A DNA stretch of 43,538 bases, from contig WYBJ01000072.1 in NCBI GenBank assembly GCA_011525945.1, positions 1 through 43,538 on the forward strand. The letters run 5' to 3'. Below are positions 33,337-42,008 of this stretch, piece after piece. The position numbers were made by a program, and so were the translations under genes. This stretch comes from Burkholderiaceae bacterium. Lineage in GTDB: Bacteria; Pseudomonadota; Gammaproteobacteria; Burkholderiales; WYBJ01. Numbering within the stretch: the first letter of the stretch is position 1; every line of letters starts with the position of its first letter. A model generated the notes under the pieces. That model did no database searches. It worked only from the letters and a program-made list of their open reading frames with translations, and was not told the DNA's origin.

Positions 33337-34686
33337 TCAGCGCATGCCCGGCAGCATGCCGCGGAAATTGCGCATCATCTTCGCCATACCGCCCTTGGCC
33401 ATCATCTTCATGAGCTTCTGCGCCTGCTCGAACTGATTGAGCAGGCGGTTCACTTCCTGCACGCTGACCCCGGCCCCGGCCGCGATGCGCCGCTTGCGTG
33501 AAGCCTTGATGACCTCCGGCTTGGCACGTTCCTGCGGCGTCATCGCGTTGATGATGCCCTCGATGCGTCGCACGGTCTTCTCGTCCATCTGCGCGCCCTG
33601 AGCAGCTTGCGCGAACTGCGCCGGCAGCTTGTCCATGAGCGAGCTCACCCCGCCCATCTTTCGCATCTGCGCGATCTGCGCCTTGAAGTCCTCCAGATCG
33701 AAACCCTTGCCGCTCTTGACCTTCTTCGCGAGCTTCTCGGCTTCGGTCCGATCGACACTGCGCTGCGCTTCTTCGACCAGCGAGAGCACGTCCCCCATGC
33801 CGAGGATGCGCGAAGCCATGCGATCGGGATGAAACACTTCCAGGCCGTTGAGCTTCTCGCCCACACCGGCGAACTTGATCGGCTTGCCGGTGATGCTGCG
33901 CACCGATAGCGCCGCCCCGCCGCGGGCGTCGCCGTCGAGCTTGGTGAGCACGATCCCGGTCAAAGGCAGCGCCTCGGCAAACGCCTTCGCGGTGTTGACG
34001 GCGTCCTGGCCCTGCATCGCATCCACCACGAACAACGTCTCGGTCGGGTCAAGCGCGGCGTTGAGCGAGCGGATTTCATCCATCATGGCCTGATCGATGG
34101 TGAGGCGTCCGGCCGTATCGACGATCACGACATCGTGAAAATGCGTGCGTGCGAAGGCGAGCGCGCCGCGCGCGATGCCGACTGGCGACTCGCTCGCGGG
34201 CGCCTCGTAGAAGTCCGCTTCGACCTGCTTCGCCAGCGTGCGCAACTGCTCGATCGCCGCCGGACGGTACACGTCCGCGCTCGCGAGCAGCACCTTCTTG
34301 CGCATCTGCTCCTTGAGCAGCTTCGCCAGCTTTCCGCTCGTCGTGGTCTTGCCCGAACCTTGCAAGCCAGCCATGAGCAGGACCGCCGGCGGCTTGACCG
34401 CCAGCTCGAGCCCCGCGCTCTGCGCCCCCAATAGCTCGACCAGTTCGCTGTACACGATACCGACCACCGCCTGCCCCGGGGTCAAACTGGTGAGTACGTC
34501 CTGACCGAGTGCCTTCGTGCGCACCCGAGCGATGAAATCGCGCACCACCGGCAGCGCCACGTCGGCTTCGAGCAGTGCCATGCGCACTTCGCGCATGGCT
34601 TCCTGCACATTCGACTCGGTGAGCCGGGCCTCGCCGCGTAAGGTCTTGAGGACGCCGGCGAGCCGGCTGGTCAGTGCATCGAACAT
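33337..34686 (-). CDS. ffh: Signal recognition particle protein Ffh
   Basis: Ffh binds 4.5S RNA and signal sequences and targets ribosomes to the membrane via FtsY. The 449-residue protein starts MFDALTSRLAGVLKTLRGEA (N domain). The NG domain shows the GTPase motifs GLQGSGKTTTSGKLA, ADVYRPAAIEQL, DTAGRL and TKLDGDARGG. The C-terminal M domain ends in a Met-rich tail from KLMKMMAKGGMAKMMRNF to GMLPGMR. The start at 34686 is the standard one; a longer frame extends upstream to 34974 but has no family support. The gene diverges from the CcsA-like gene. Confidence 0.97.
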   Translation of the reverse strand: MFDALTSRLAGVLKTLRGEARLTESNVQEAMREVRMALLEADVALPVVRDFIARVRTKALGQDVLTSLTPGQAVVGIVYSELVELLGAQSAGLELAVKPPAVLLMAGLQGSGKTTTSGKLAKLLKEQMRKKVLLASADVYRPAAIEQLRTLAKQVEADFYEAPASESPVGIARGALAFARTHFHDVVIVDTAGRLTIDQAMMDEIRSLNAALDPTETLFVVDAMQGQDAVNTAKAFAEALPLTGIVLTKLDGDARGGAALSVRSITGKPIKFAGVGEKLNGLEVFHPDRMASRILGMGDVLSLVEEAQRSVDRTEAEKLAKKVKSGKGFDLEDFKAQIAQMRKMGGVSSLMDKLPAQFAQAAQGAQMDEKTVRRIEGIINAMTPQERAKPEVIKASRKRRIAAGAGVSVQEVNRLLNQFEQAQKLMKMMAKGGMAKMMRNFRGMLPGMR

Positions 34687-34820
34687 GGTGTTGGACCGGC
34701 CGAGAAACGACGAGCCGTATAATCCTTCATTGTGCGCGCGTTGCTCCACAGGCACAGCAGCACGGCGCAACGACTCGAGATCCGCATGACCCCCGCCCCG
34801 GCAACGACGCGAAGCGTAAG

Positions 34821-35660
34821 ATGACGCCGCCGATTCTAGCCTACCTGGCGACGGCGCTCGGCTACGGCGCGCTAGCGGCGTACTTCTGGCGCACGCGCTG
34901 GGCGCACCCGATCCAAGCAGCCAGCGATAAAGCGGCCGGCACCGGCGCCTGGGAGCAGGTCGCGGTGCTCGCACCGCTCACACTGCATGCTGTGCTGCTC
35001 TACCAATCGACCCTTGCCGGGCCCGAGGTTCGGCTCGGCATAGGCATTGCCGCCTCGCTCATCGTATGGCTGTCCGTGCTGATCTATTGGTTTGGCAGCT
35101 TCATCTACCACGTGCAGGGTTTGCAGGCTCTGGTGATGCCGATCGCGGCTATCGGCTGTCTGGTGCCGCTCGTTGCGCCGGGCGCGCGAACATTGCCAAA
35201 CGCGCAGTTGTTGGCGTTCAAGGCACACCTGTTGATTTCCATGTTGGCCTATGGCTTTTTCACCATCGCCTCGCTGCACGTGCTGCTGATGGCCGTGCTG
35301 GAAAAGCGCCTGCATGGCGGCCAGCTGCGCCCGGCGCTGACCCGGCTGCCGCCCCTACTCACGATGGAGCGGATCCTGTTTCAGTTGATCGGCGCGGGCT
35401 TCGTGCTGCTCACGCTGAGTCTTGCCTCGGGTATCGTCTTCTCCGAGGAAGTGTTCGGTAAGCCATTGAGCCCTAACCATAAGACCGTCTTCGGCGTGCT
35501 CTCCTGGATGATCTTCGGCGCGCTTTTGTGGGGCCGGCGCCGATACGGTTGGCGCGGGCGGGTTGCCATGCGCTGGACGCTAACCGGCTTTCTCATGCTG
35601 GTGCTGGCGTATTTCGGCAGCCGCTTCGTCCTTGAAGTCGTGCTGCAGCGCACGGCTTGA
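34821..35660 (+). CDS. CcsA/YpjD-like cytochrome c assembly inner-membrane protein
   Basis: A 279-residue inner-membrane protein with about eight hydrophobic segments and conserved motifs of the CcmF/CcsA superfamily: the HVQGLQALVMPIA and FKAHLLISMLAYGFFTIASLH segments with conserved histidines, and GIVFSEEVFGKPLSPNHKTVF, then LSWMIFGALLWGRRRYGWRG near the end. E. coli YpjD and other ffh-adjacent homologues have this size. Its role is uncertain, but heme-handling is a fair inference from the superfamily. It is transcribed away from ffh. The next gene follows with no gap or an overlap, depending on the start. Confidence 0.82.
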   Translation: MTPPILAYLATALGYGALAAYFWRTRWAHPIQAASDKAAGTGAWEQVAVLAPLTLHAVLLYQSTLAGPEVRLGIGIAASLIVWLSVLIYWFGSFIYHVQGLQALVMPIAAIGCLVPLVAPGARTLPNAQLLAFKAHLLISMLAYGFFTIASLHVLLMAVLEKRLHGGQLRPALTRLPPLLTMERILFQLIGAGFVLLTLSLASGIVFSEEVFGKPLSPNHKTVFGVLSWMIFGALLWGRRRYGWRGRVAMRWTLTGFLMLVLAYFGSRFVLEVVLQRTA

Positions 35661-35721
35661 CGCTGAGCGGGACGGGACTCCATACTGCCTTCGGTCCCCG
35701 CTCTATCGCGCATCTACCCGC

Positions 35722-37026
35722 TTGGACCCCTTCCCCCTAGCCACGATCGTCATCGCGCTGGTCGTGCTGCTTATCGCTTCAGGCTTCTTCTCCATTGCCG
35801 AGACTAGCATGATGGCGCTCAACCGCTATCGGCTGAAGCACCTGGTGGAAACGGGCCACCGCGGCGCCAAGCTCACGCACGAACTGCTCGGGCGCACCGA
35901 CCGGCTGCTGGGGGTGATCCTGCTCGGCAACAACCTCATCAATGCCGCCGCCGCCACACTCGCCACCATCATCACAGTGCACCTGTTCGGCGAGAACAGG
36001 CTTGCCCTCGCCTTCGGCACGGCGATCGTCACGTTTCTGATCCTGGTGTTCAGCGAGATCACACCGAAGGTGGTGGGCGCAACCTATCCCGAGCGGATTG
36101 CACTGCCGGCGGCTTTCGTCCTGGCGCCGCTACTCAAGGTGACTTACCCGTTGGTCGGTTTCACCAATTTCTTCGTTCGCGCGCTGCTGAAGCTCGGCGG
36201 CTTGCCGGAACGGCCGCCCGAAGCCGAGACCAAGTTGAGCCTGGAGGAGCTGCGCAGTCTGGTGCTGGAATCGAGTCGCTACATTCCAAACAAGCACAAG
36301 AGCATCCTGCTCAACCTGTTCGAGTTGGAGTCGATCTCGGTGGACGACGTCATGACCCCGCGCAGTCAGATCGAAGCGATCGATCTCTCCGACCCGATGG
36401 CGGATATCCAGCGCCAGATCGCGACCTGCTACAACACCCGACTGCCGGCCTATCGCGGCCAACTCGACGAGGTTGTCGGCATCTTGCATGTACGCTCGGT
36501 TGTGAACCTGAGCAAGCGTGTCGATCAACTCCAGGCAGCGGATCTCGAGGCGGTGCTGCGCGAACCCTACTTCATCCCAGCCGGCACGCCGTTATTGACG
36601 CAGTTGCAGCAATTCCAGGAAAACCACGATCGGTTGGGGTTGGTGGTGGACGAGTACGGTGAATTGATGGGGCTGGTGACCATCGACGATATCCTGGAAG
36701 AAATCATCGGCGAGTTCACCACGCATTCGCCGCTCGCAGGCGGAAACATCCACCGTCAACCCGACGGTAGCACGCTGGTCGAGGCACGCGTGCCATTACG
36801 CGAATTGAACCGCAAGCTGGGGCTCGCCCTGCCTCTGGATGGTCCGAAGACCTTGAACGGGCTCATTCTGGAGGTGCTGCAGGACATCCCCGAGCCGGGC
36901 ACTACGATACTAATCGAAGGCTATCCGCTGGAAATCGTCCAAACCCAGGAAAAGGTCGTAAGAGCCGTCCGTATCTATCCGCGCCGCAAGGAAAATGAGT
37001 TCTTGAATAGCGAAGCTAAGGTCTGA
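35722..37026 (+). CDS. CNNM/CorC-like magnesium or cobalt transporter
   Basis: A 434-residue protein with an N-terminal DUF21/CNNM membrane domain (about four hydrophobic segments with FFSIAETSMMALNRYRLKHL and LVFSEITPKVVGA), two CBS domains (DVMTPRSQIEAIDL and NHDRLGLVVDEYGELMGLVTIDDILEEIIGE) and a C-terminal CorC/HlyC domain. Members are linked to Mg2+ or Co2+ efflux, usually without direct proof. The start is a TTG at 35722 that gives MDPFPLATIVIAL; a more upstream TTG at 35632 would overlap the CcsA-like gene. No clear ribosome binding site was seen. It lies directly before pilC. Confidence 0.88.
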   Translation: MDPFPLATIVIALVVLLIASGFFSIAETSMMALNRYRLKHLVETGHRGAKLTHELLGRTDRLLGVILLGNNLINAAAATLATIITVHLFGENRLALAFGTAIVTFLILVFSEITPKVVGATYPERIALPAAFVLAPLLKVTYPLVGFTNFFVRALLKLGGLPERPPEAETKLSLEELRSLVLESSRYIPNKHKSILLNLFELESISVDDVMTPRSQIEAIDLSDPMADIQRQIATCYNTRLPAYRGQLDEVVGILHVRSVVNLSKRVDQLQAADLEAVLREPYFIPAGTPLLTQLQQFQENHDRLGLVVDEYGELMGLVTIDDILEEIIGEFTTHSPLAGGNIHRQPDGSTLVEARVPLRELNRKLGLALPLDGPKTLNGLILEVLQDIPEPGTTILIEGYPLEIVQTQEKVVRAVRIYPRRKENEFLNSEAKV

Positions 37027-37092
37027 CATCTTCGCTTTACAAAGCGCCCGGGGCCAGGGCATCATTCGTCAGACAGAAGCACGGGAGCGTCT

Positions 37093-38322
37093 ATGGCAAC
37101 GGCAACGGCCGCGGCACCACGAAAGGAAGTGCGGGAAGCGACCTTCTCCTGGATCGGCCAGGACAAGGCCGGAAAAACCGTGCGCGGCGAAATGCGCGCC
37201 GGAGGCGAAGCCCAGGTCACCGCGACGTTGCGCCGCCAAGGCATCAAGGTGGTGCGCGTGCGCAAGCAGTCGATCCGGCGTGGCGGGTCGATCACCGACA
37301 AGGACATCACCTTCTTCACGCGCCAGCTCGCGACCATGATGAAGTCCGGTGTGCCGCTGCTGCAAGCGTTCGATATCGTCGCCAAAGGACACTCCAACCC
37401 GGCGGTGCAGCGCCTGCTGATCGACGTGAAAACCGAGGTCGAAACCGGCTCCAGCCTGAAGCAGGCATTCTCCAAGCACCCGCTGTACTTCGACGCCTTG
37501 TACGTAAACCTGGTGGGCGCGGGCGAGCAGGCGGGTATCCTCGACACCGTACTCGACCGGCTGGCGACCTACAAGGAGAAGATTCTCGCGATCAAGGGCA
37601 AGATCAAGTCGGCCCTGTTCTACCCGATAGCGGTCATCGTGGTGGCGATCATCATCACCACGGTGATCATGATCTTCGTCATCCCGGCATTCAAGAACGT
37701 GTTCGCGAGCTTCGGCGCCGATCTGCCGGCGCCGACCCTGATCGTGATCGCGATCTCGGATTTCTTCGTGCAGTACTGGTTCCTCATGGCCGCCGGTATC
37801 GGTGGCGCCGTCTGGGCCTTCTTCTGGACATGGAAACGATCGACCAAGATGCAGATCGTGATGGACCGGATGTTTCTGCGTATCCCGGTGTTCGGCGAAC
37901 TGATTCGCAAGAGCGCGATCGCGCGCTGGACGCGCACGCTCGCCACCATGTTCGCAGCCGGCGTGCCGCTGGTGGAAGCGCTCGATTCGGTGGCCGGTGC
38001 GGCCGGCAATTACGAATACTTCGCCGCCACCAAGAAAATCCAGACCGAGATCTCGACCGGCACGAGCCTCACCGTTGCCATGCAGAACGCGGACGTGTTT
38101 CCCAATATGGTGGTGCAGATGGTGTCGATCGGCGAGGAAGCGGGCTCGCTCGACGCGATGCTGTCCAAGGTGGCTGACTTCTACGAGGCCGAGGTCGACG
38201 ACGCGGTCGAGGCCCTGCAAAGCCTGATGGAGCCGATCATCATGGTGGTGCTCGGCACGCTGATCGGCGGCATGGTGGTCGCCATGTATCTGCCGATCTT
38301 CAAGCTGGGCCAGGTAGTCTGA
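37093..38322 (+). CDS. pilC: Type IV pilus assembly inner-membrane protein PilC
   Basis: A 409-residue platform protein with two T2SSF domains. It begins MATATAAAPRKEVREATFSW and has the first domain with DITFFTRQLATMMKSGVPLLQAFD, then membrane segments, then the second domain with KSAIARWTRTLATMFAAGVPLVEALD, and ends with AGSLDAMLSKVADFYEAEVDDAVEAL followed by the last helix pair. PilC organises the pilus motor. In most betaproteobacteria pilB comes directly before it, but here the preceding gene is the CorC-like protein. It is followed after 130 bp by pilD. Confidence 0.96.
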   Translation: MATATAAAPRKEVREATFSWIGQDKAGKTVRGEMRAGGEAQVTATLRRQGIKVVRVRKQSIRRGGSITDKDITFFTRQLATMMKSGVPLLQAFDIVAKGHSNPAVQRLLIDVKTEVETGSSLKQAFSKHPLYFDALYVNLVGAGEQAGILDTVLDRLATYKEKILAIKGKIKSALFYPIAVIVVAIIITTVIMIFVIPAFKNVFASFGADLPAPTLIVIAISDFFVQYWFLMAAGIGGAVWAFFWTWKRSTKMQIVMDRMFLRIPVFGELIRKSAIARWTRTLATMFAAGVPLVEALDSVAGAAGNYEYFAATKKIQTEISTGTSLTVAMQNADVFPNMVVQMVSIGEEAGSLDAMLSKVADFYEAEVDDAVEALQSLMEPIIMVVLGTLIGGMVVAMYLPIFKLGQVV

Positions 38323-38452
38323 CGCACCTTTGCCGAGCACGAGGCCGCGGCCGTTCCGAAGGGCAACGCCTAAAACCGCAGCGTGCATTGCTGCGGTGGC
38401 AGGCTTCGCGTGCCTGCAGCCGGGCGGCCGAGCCAACCGCCGAGCACAGTGA

Positions 38453-39319
38453 ATGGACGCCCTCGCCGAAGTGCTGACGCGACCGGCCCCGTTCGTTGCG
38501 CTGTGCGCTTTGCTCGGTCTCATCGTGGGCAGCTTCCTCAACGTGGTGATCCACCGCCTGCCCAAGATGCTCGAGCGCCAGTGGCAGGGAGAGTGCGCCG
38601 AACTCAGGGGCGATAAGCCCACTGCGGCGCCGCGCTACAACCTGATCGCACCCGCGTCGGCCTGCCCCGGTTGCAACCACCGTATTCGCGCCCTGGAGAA
38701 TGTGCCGCTCGTGAGCTACATCGCCTTGCGCGGCAAGTGCTCGGCGTGCGGCATGCGTATCCCGCTGCGCTACCCCGCGGTGGAGTTGCTCAGTGGCATG
38801 CTGAGCGCTTATGTGGGCTGGCATTTCGGTCCCGGCTGGACCGCGGCTGCCGCCCTCGTGTTCGCCTGGTCGATGATCGTACTGGCATGCATCGATCTCG
38901 ATACGTTCTTCCTGCCCGACAACATCACCTTGCCATTGGTTTGGGGCGGCCTATTGGCGCATTTGCTCAATTTGTTCCCCGAGACATCGCTCGCCGACGC
39001 CGTAATTGGCGCAATCGCAGGCTACTGCGCGCTGTGGTCGGTGTTCTGGCTTTTCAAGCTCGCCACCGGCAAGGAGGGAATGGGGTACGGGGATTTCAAG
39101 CTGCTGGCCGCGATCGGCGCCTGGCTCGGGTGGAAGGCGCTTCCGCTGGTGATCCTGCTATCATCCCTCGTCGGCGCGACGGTGGGAATCGCCCTCGTCG
39201 TTCTACGCCGACAAGGGCGCGACATGCCGATTCCGTTCGGACCGTATCTGGTCGTCGCCGGATTGATCGCGCTCTTTTGGGGTCGCGCGATTACCGCGCG
39301 TTATCTCGATCTGCTCTGA
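38453..39319 (+). CDS. pilD: Prepilin peptidase/N-methyltransferase PilD
   Basis: A 288-residue membrane-bound aspartic protease that cleaves and N-methylates type IV prepilins. The N-terminal cytoplasmic part holds two CxxC pairs in CPGCNHRI and KCSACGMRIPLRYP. The catalytic aspartates are in CIDLDTFFLPD and GYGDFKLL. It is the second gene of pilC-pilD-coaE. Length and motif order are typical. Confidence 0.97.
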   Translation: MDALAEVLTRPAPFVALCALLGLIVGSFLNVVIHRLPKMLERQWQGECAELRGDKPTAAPRYNLIAPASACPGCNHRIRALENVPLVSYIALRGKCSACGMRIPLRYPAVELLSGMLSAYVGWHFGPGWTAAAALVFAWSMIVLACIDLDTFFLPDNITLPLVWGGLLAHLLNLFPETSLADAVIGAIAGYCALWSVFWLFKLATGKEGMGYGDFKLLAAIGAWLGWKALPLVILLSSLVGATVGIALVVLRRQGRDMPIPFGPYLVVAGLIALFWGRAITARYLDLL

Positions 39320-39329
39320 TCACGGCGCC

Positions 39330-39956
39330 ATGAGCTATGTCGTCATCATCACCGGTGGAATCGGCTCGGGAAAGACCGCGGTATCCGATTTGCTACAGGC
39401 ACGCGGCGCAGCGGTGGTTGACACCGACGTGATCTCGCGCGGCCTCACTACTCCTGGCGGTGCGGCAATCCCCGCGCTGGTGGCGCGATTCGGCGCTGAT
39501 GTCGCGGACGCGGACGGCGGCCTCAATCGCGATCGTATGCGCCGGCTCGTATTCGACGATCCCGAGGCGAAGGACGCGCTCGAGGCGATTCTGCATCCGA
39601 TGATCCAGCTCGAAGCGTATCGTCAGGTCAGCGCTGCAGCCGCACCTTACGTGGTACTGGTGGTCCCGCTGCTGGTGGAATCGAACGCCTATCGCGACAT
39701 CGCCGATCGCGTGCTCGTGGTCGATTGCCCGGAATCGGTCCAGATCGAGCGCACCATGCGGCGCAGCGGACTGACGCGCAGTCAGGTGGAGCGCATCGTG
39801 CAAGCGCAAGCGCCACGCTCGGCGCGCCTGTCGCTTGCGGACGACGTGATCGTGAACGATGCCGGCCTCGACGAACTCAGCGCAGCGGTGGAGCGCTTGC
39901 ACGCACGCTACTTGGCCTGGGCCGTTGACAAGCGGCGCGGGGCCGCAAAGTCCTGA
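39330..39956 (+). CDS. coaE: Dephospho-CoA kinase CoaE
   Basis: CoaE phosphorylates the 3'-hydroxyl of dephospho-CoA, the last step of CoA synthesis. The 208-residue protein has the P-loop TGGIGSGKTAVSD, the VVDTDVISRGL substrate segment, LEAILHPMIQ and the VVPLLVESNAYRDIADRVLVVDCPE stretch followed by RRSGLTRSQVERIVQAQAP. It starts 10 bp after pilD, so it is probably in the same transcript, as is usual in betaproteobacteria. Confidence 0.97.
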   Translation: MSYVVIITGGIGSGKTAVSDLLQARGAAVVDTDVISRGLTTPGGAAIPALVARFGADVADADGGLNRDRMRRLVFDDPEAKDALEAILHPMIQLEAYRQVSAAAAPYVVLVVPLLVESNAYRDIADRVLVVDCPESVQIERTMRRSGLTRSQVERIVQAQAPRSARLSLADDVIVNDAGLDELSAAVERLHARYLAWAVDKRRGAAKS

Positions 39957-40065
39957 AGCTTTATTTTTTGCACACATTGAACCATACTTCGCCTGCCGCC
40001 CTGCGTTTGCAGTTGCGACGCGACCGAGCGGCGAAGACCGAGGCGACATCACGCGGGGCGGGAGT

Positions 40066-40851
40066 GTGCCGGCGCCAGTCAATCCCGATCTGATCAGTTA
40101 CGAGTACCCTCTGAGTGAGCGCGTACGGACTCTGTTGCGCCTGGAAGATCTGTACCGCAAGGCTTGGTATTTCACGGCGAAGTCCGAGGCGGTCGAAAAC
40201 CATGTCGCTCTGGTGCTGCTGTTCGACATCCTGGAGGTCGCGGGCAGGGCGGATCTGAAATCTGATCTCTTGCAAGAACTGGAGCGTCAGCGCCAGAGCC
40301 TGGAGAGCCTGCGTGACAATCCGGCGATTTCACTCGATGTTCTCGTGCGGGTGATCCGCGAGATCGACCAGACCTCGACGCGCCTATTCCAAATGTCGGG
40401 CAAGTTCGGCCAGGACCTGCGCGACAACGAGTGGCTCATGAGCATCAAGCAGCGCACCAGTATTCCCGGTGGGGTGTGCGAATTCGACCTACCCTCGTAC
40501 CATTACTGGCTCAACCAGGAAGCTGCACAACGCCGCCACGACCTGGAAATGTGGCTCGCACCGTTTCGCCCCATCCACGACGCGATCACCATCGTCCTGC
40601 AGCTGCTGCGCGAAAGCGGCAAGTCGAGCGCACAGTCGGCCTCCCAGGGCATATACCAGCAGACGATGGCCGGCCGAATGGCGCAGATGCTGCGGGTTCG
40701 GCTCAAGCGCGAGTACGCTTGCGTGCCCGAAATCAGCGCCAACAAGTACGCGCTCAACATCCGTTTCATGACCCTGTCGGGTCCCGGCAGGGAACGACCG
40801 CGCACAGCCGACATCGACGTACCGTTCGAGTTGACGTTCTGTAACCTCTAG
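40066..40851 (+). CDS. zapD: Cell division protein ZapD
   Basis: ZapD bundles FtsZ filaments at the septum. The 261-residue protein has the family N-terminus ISYEYPLSERVRTLLRLEDLY, the segment LFDILEVAGRADLKSDLLQELERQRQ, and the later LPSYHYWLNQEAAQRRHDLEMWLAPF and IRFMTL. I chose the GTG at 40066 (MPAPVNPDLISYEY) because it fits the family start; in-frame upstream codons run through coaE. The coaE-zapD order is conserved. In relatives yacG usually follows; here it is replaced by Rhs debris. Confidence 0.94.
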   Translation: MPAPVNPDLISYEYPLSERVRTLLRLEDLYRKAWYFTAKSEAVENHVALVLLFDILEVAGRADLKSDLLQELERQRQSLESLRDNPAISLDVLVRVIREIDQTSTRLFQMSGKFGQDLRDNEWLMSIKQRTSIPGGVCEFDLPSYHYWLNQEAAQRRHDLEMWLAPFRPIHDAITIVLQLLRESGKSSAQSASQGIYQQTMAGRMAQMLRVRLKREYACVPEISANKYALNIRFMTLSGPGRERPRTADIDVPFELTFCNL

Positions 40852-40876
40852 GCGGAAGTTCCTGCACGCGGAGAGC

Positions 40877-41122
40877 TCATTGCCCCCGAAGCCGAGCGGC
40901 ATTCGCGAGGTTTGCGGCACCACCCACGATTTTTGCCCCGGCAACGCCAACTCCTCCGACGACCATCGCCATGTCGCCCAGAGCACCGGTGAGCCCGTAG
41001 TTGGCGATGTCTCTTGCAGTATCCGCCGCCATGACGCGATCCGCGAACGCGCTTGCTGTACCCACGACTACGCTGCCGAACTGGGCCACCGCGCTTGCGA
41101 AGCCGCCCCGTTCAGCCGCCAA
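40877..41122 (-). pseudogene. Orphan Rhs C-terminal linker, truncated
   Basis: About 81 codons that are clearly paralogous to the linker of the Rhs tip at 42839-43366: ERGGF, TASAFADRVMA, TARDIANYGLT and GGVGVAGAK are shared. Upstream in frame is DPFGLA, the end of the Rhs core motif, preceded by a TAG. A seven-residue insertion (VAQFGSV region) distinguishes it. After GGAANLANAARLRGQ the frame stops, so the toxin domain is missing. No start fits a separate gene: the first start-like codon is a TTG in the DPFGLAAERGG region. This looks like a displaced, dead Rhs tip. It converges on zapD with a 25-bp gap. Confidence 0.72.
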
Positions 41123-41139
41123 GCCAAACGGGTCAGCCT
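40910..41139. repeat. Direct repeat of the Rhs linker (copy 1)
   Basis: Partner of the repeat at 43180-43384. It covers the DPFGL motif and the linker of the orphan Rhs tip. Its extra 21 bp encode the VAQFGSV-like insertion. Confidence 0.6.
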
Positions 41140-41191
41140 AAGCCAGCACAGCCGGAACCAAACAGGTTAGAGTAGTTGGACACCTCGACCA

Positions 41192-41320
41192 GTGGAGGCG
41201 GTACTGTCGCAGATTCTGCCCGAACGCTACCGGGACCGTATGGTTGGGGTGCTGTCGTGCTACGACCGAATCGTTATCACGGGAACGTTGCCGGGGGCGT
41301 GCTACGCGGGTGGAATGACG
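41192..41320 (+). pseudogene. Truncated 5' fragment of a conserved uncharacterised protein
   Basis: A GTG opens about 43 codons, ILPERYRDRMVGVLSCYDRI then VITGTLPGACYAGGMTS. From memory this resembles the N-terminus of a long uncharacterised protein found in mobile-DNA settings; I cannot confirm that without a search. The homologous sequence appears to end near 41320, and the frame continues without a stop into the following XRE gene. The in-frame join gives a 187-residue reading frame, but the HTH protein has its own ATG, so the fragment is probably debris. Confidence 0.4.
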
Positions 41321-41395
41321 AGCTTGCTTACGTCAACTTCGGAATCTAGGAACCCCCTTATGCTCTGCACACCCGCATTCGCATGGGCACCGACG

Positions 41396-41755
41396 ATGCC
41401 CGCCAACGACGAATCATTTTTCAAGGCGCTCGGCGCCCGCATCGCCGAGCTGAGGAAGGAACAGGGTCTCTCGCAGCAGGGGCTCGCCGATCAGCTCGGC
41501 ATCGCGCGGCAAACGCTTGCCCACTACGAGGGCGCACGGCTGCGCGTGCCGGCTTCGATGTTGCCGGCGCTCGCCAACATCCTCCTGGTCTCGGTCGAGG
41601 AGTTGATCGGCCAGCCAGCGAAGGCTGCGCGGGGCAAGCGCGGTCCAACGCCCAAGCTCGCCCAGCACATGGAGCGCATCAGCCAGCTGCCGAAGCCCAA
41701 GCAGCGCTTCGTGATGGAGATGTTCGATACCGTGCTCGCCCAGGCGAGCCGCTAA
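41396..41755 (+). CDS. XRE family helix-turn-helix regulator
   Basis: A 119-residue DNA-binding protein. The Cro/C1-type HTH is ARIAELRKEQGLSQQGLADQ then LGIARQTLAHYEGARLRVPASMLPALANILLVSVEELIG. A basic linker and a C-terminal helical segment (QLPKPKQRFVMEMFDTVLAQ) follow. I chose the ATG at 41396 (MPANDESFF); an ATG at 41360 would add 12 residues. It precedes the small antitoxin-like gene by only 13 bp and the PIN gene by 250 bp, so it is probably the regulator of a three-gene toxin-antitoxin-like operon. Confidence 0.88.
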   Translation: MPANDESFFKALGARIAELRKEQGLSQQGLADQLGIARQTLAHYEGARLRVPASMLPALANILLVSVEELIGQPAKAARGKRGPTPKLAQHMERISQLPKPKQRFVMEMFDTVLAQASR

Positions 41756-41768
41756 CAGGAGAACCGTG

Positions 41769-42008
41769 ATGAACACCCCGATTTCTGCTGAAGCGTTGCT
41801 CGCCAAGATCAAGGCGCTTCCTTCCGAGAGGCTTGGACAGGTCGCCGACTTTATCGACTTCCTCGCCGCGCAAGAGCGCCGCCGTCAGGCCGGGCAGGAG
41901 CTGCGCGAGATGTGGGCGCGCATGCCCCAGGAAGAGCTCACCCCGCAGATCGAGCAGGAGATCGACGAAGCGGTGCGCGCCGTGCGCCGCAGCCGCAGCG
42001 CTCCTTGA
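41769..42008 (+). CDS. Small antitoxin-like protein preceding a PIN toxin
   Basis: A 79-residue acidic-basic protein beginning MNTPISAEALLAKIKALPSE. The pattern LLAKIKALPSERLGQVADFIDFLAAQ resembles DUF2281-type antitoxins, where an N-terminal helix pair precedes a charged tail. AGGAG stands seven bases before the ATG. The stop codon overlaps the ATG of the PIN gene (TGATG), the classical coupling of antitoxin to toxin. Antitoxin identity is inferred from position and pattern. Confidence 0.72.
   Translation: MNTPISAEALLAKIKALPSERLGQVADFIDFLAAQERRRQAGQELREMWARMPQEELTPQIEQEIDEAVRAVRRSRSAP

Noticed and set aside
34718..34723. TATAAT on the plus strand upstream of the CcsA-like gene
   Set aside because: The nearest TTGGAC -35 match is 21 bp away, which is too long, so I do not call it a promoter.
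37027..37046. Short palindrome after the CorC-like gene
   Set aside because: The stem is only 5 bp and is not followed by a run of T residues, so I do not call it a terminator.
41192..41755. A single 187-residue fused protein
   Set aside because: The joint is between unrelated sequences and the XRE part has its own in-frame ATG with a normal family N-terminus.
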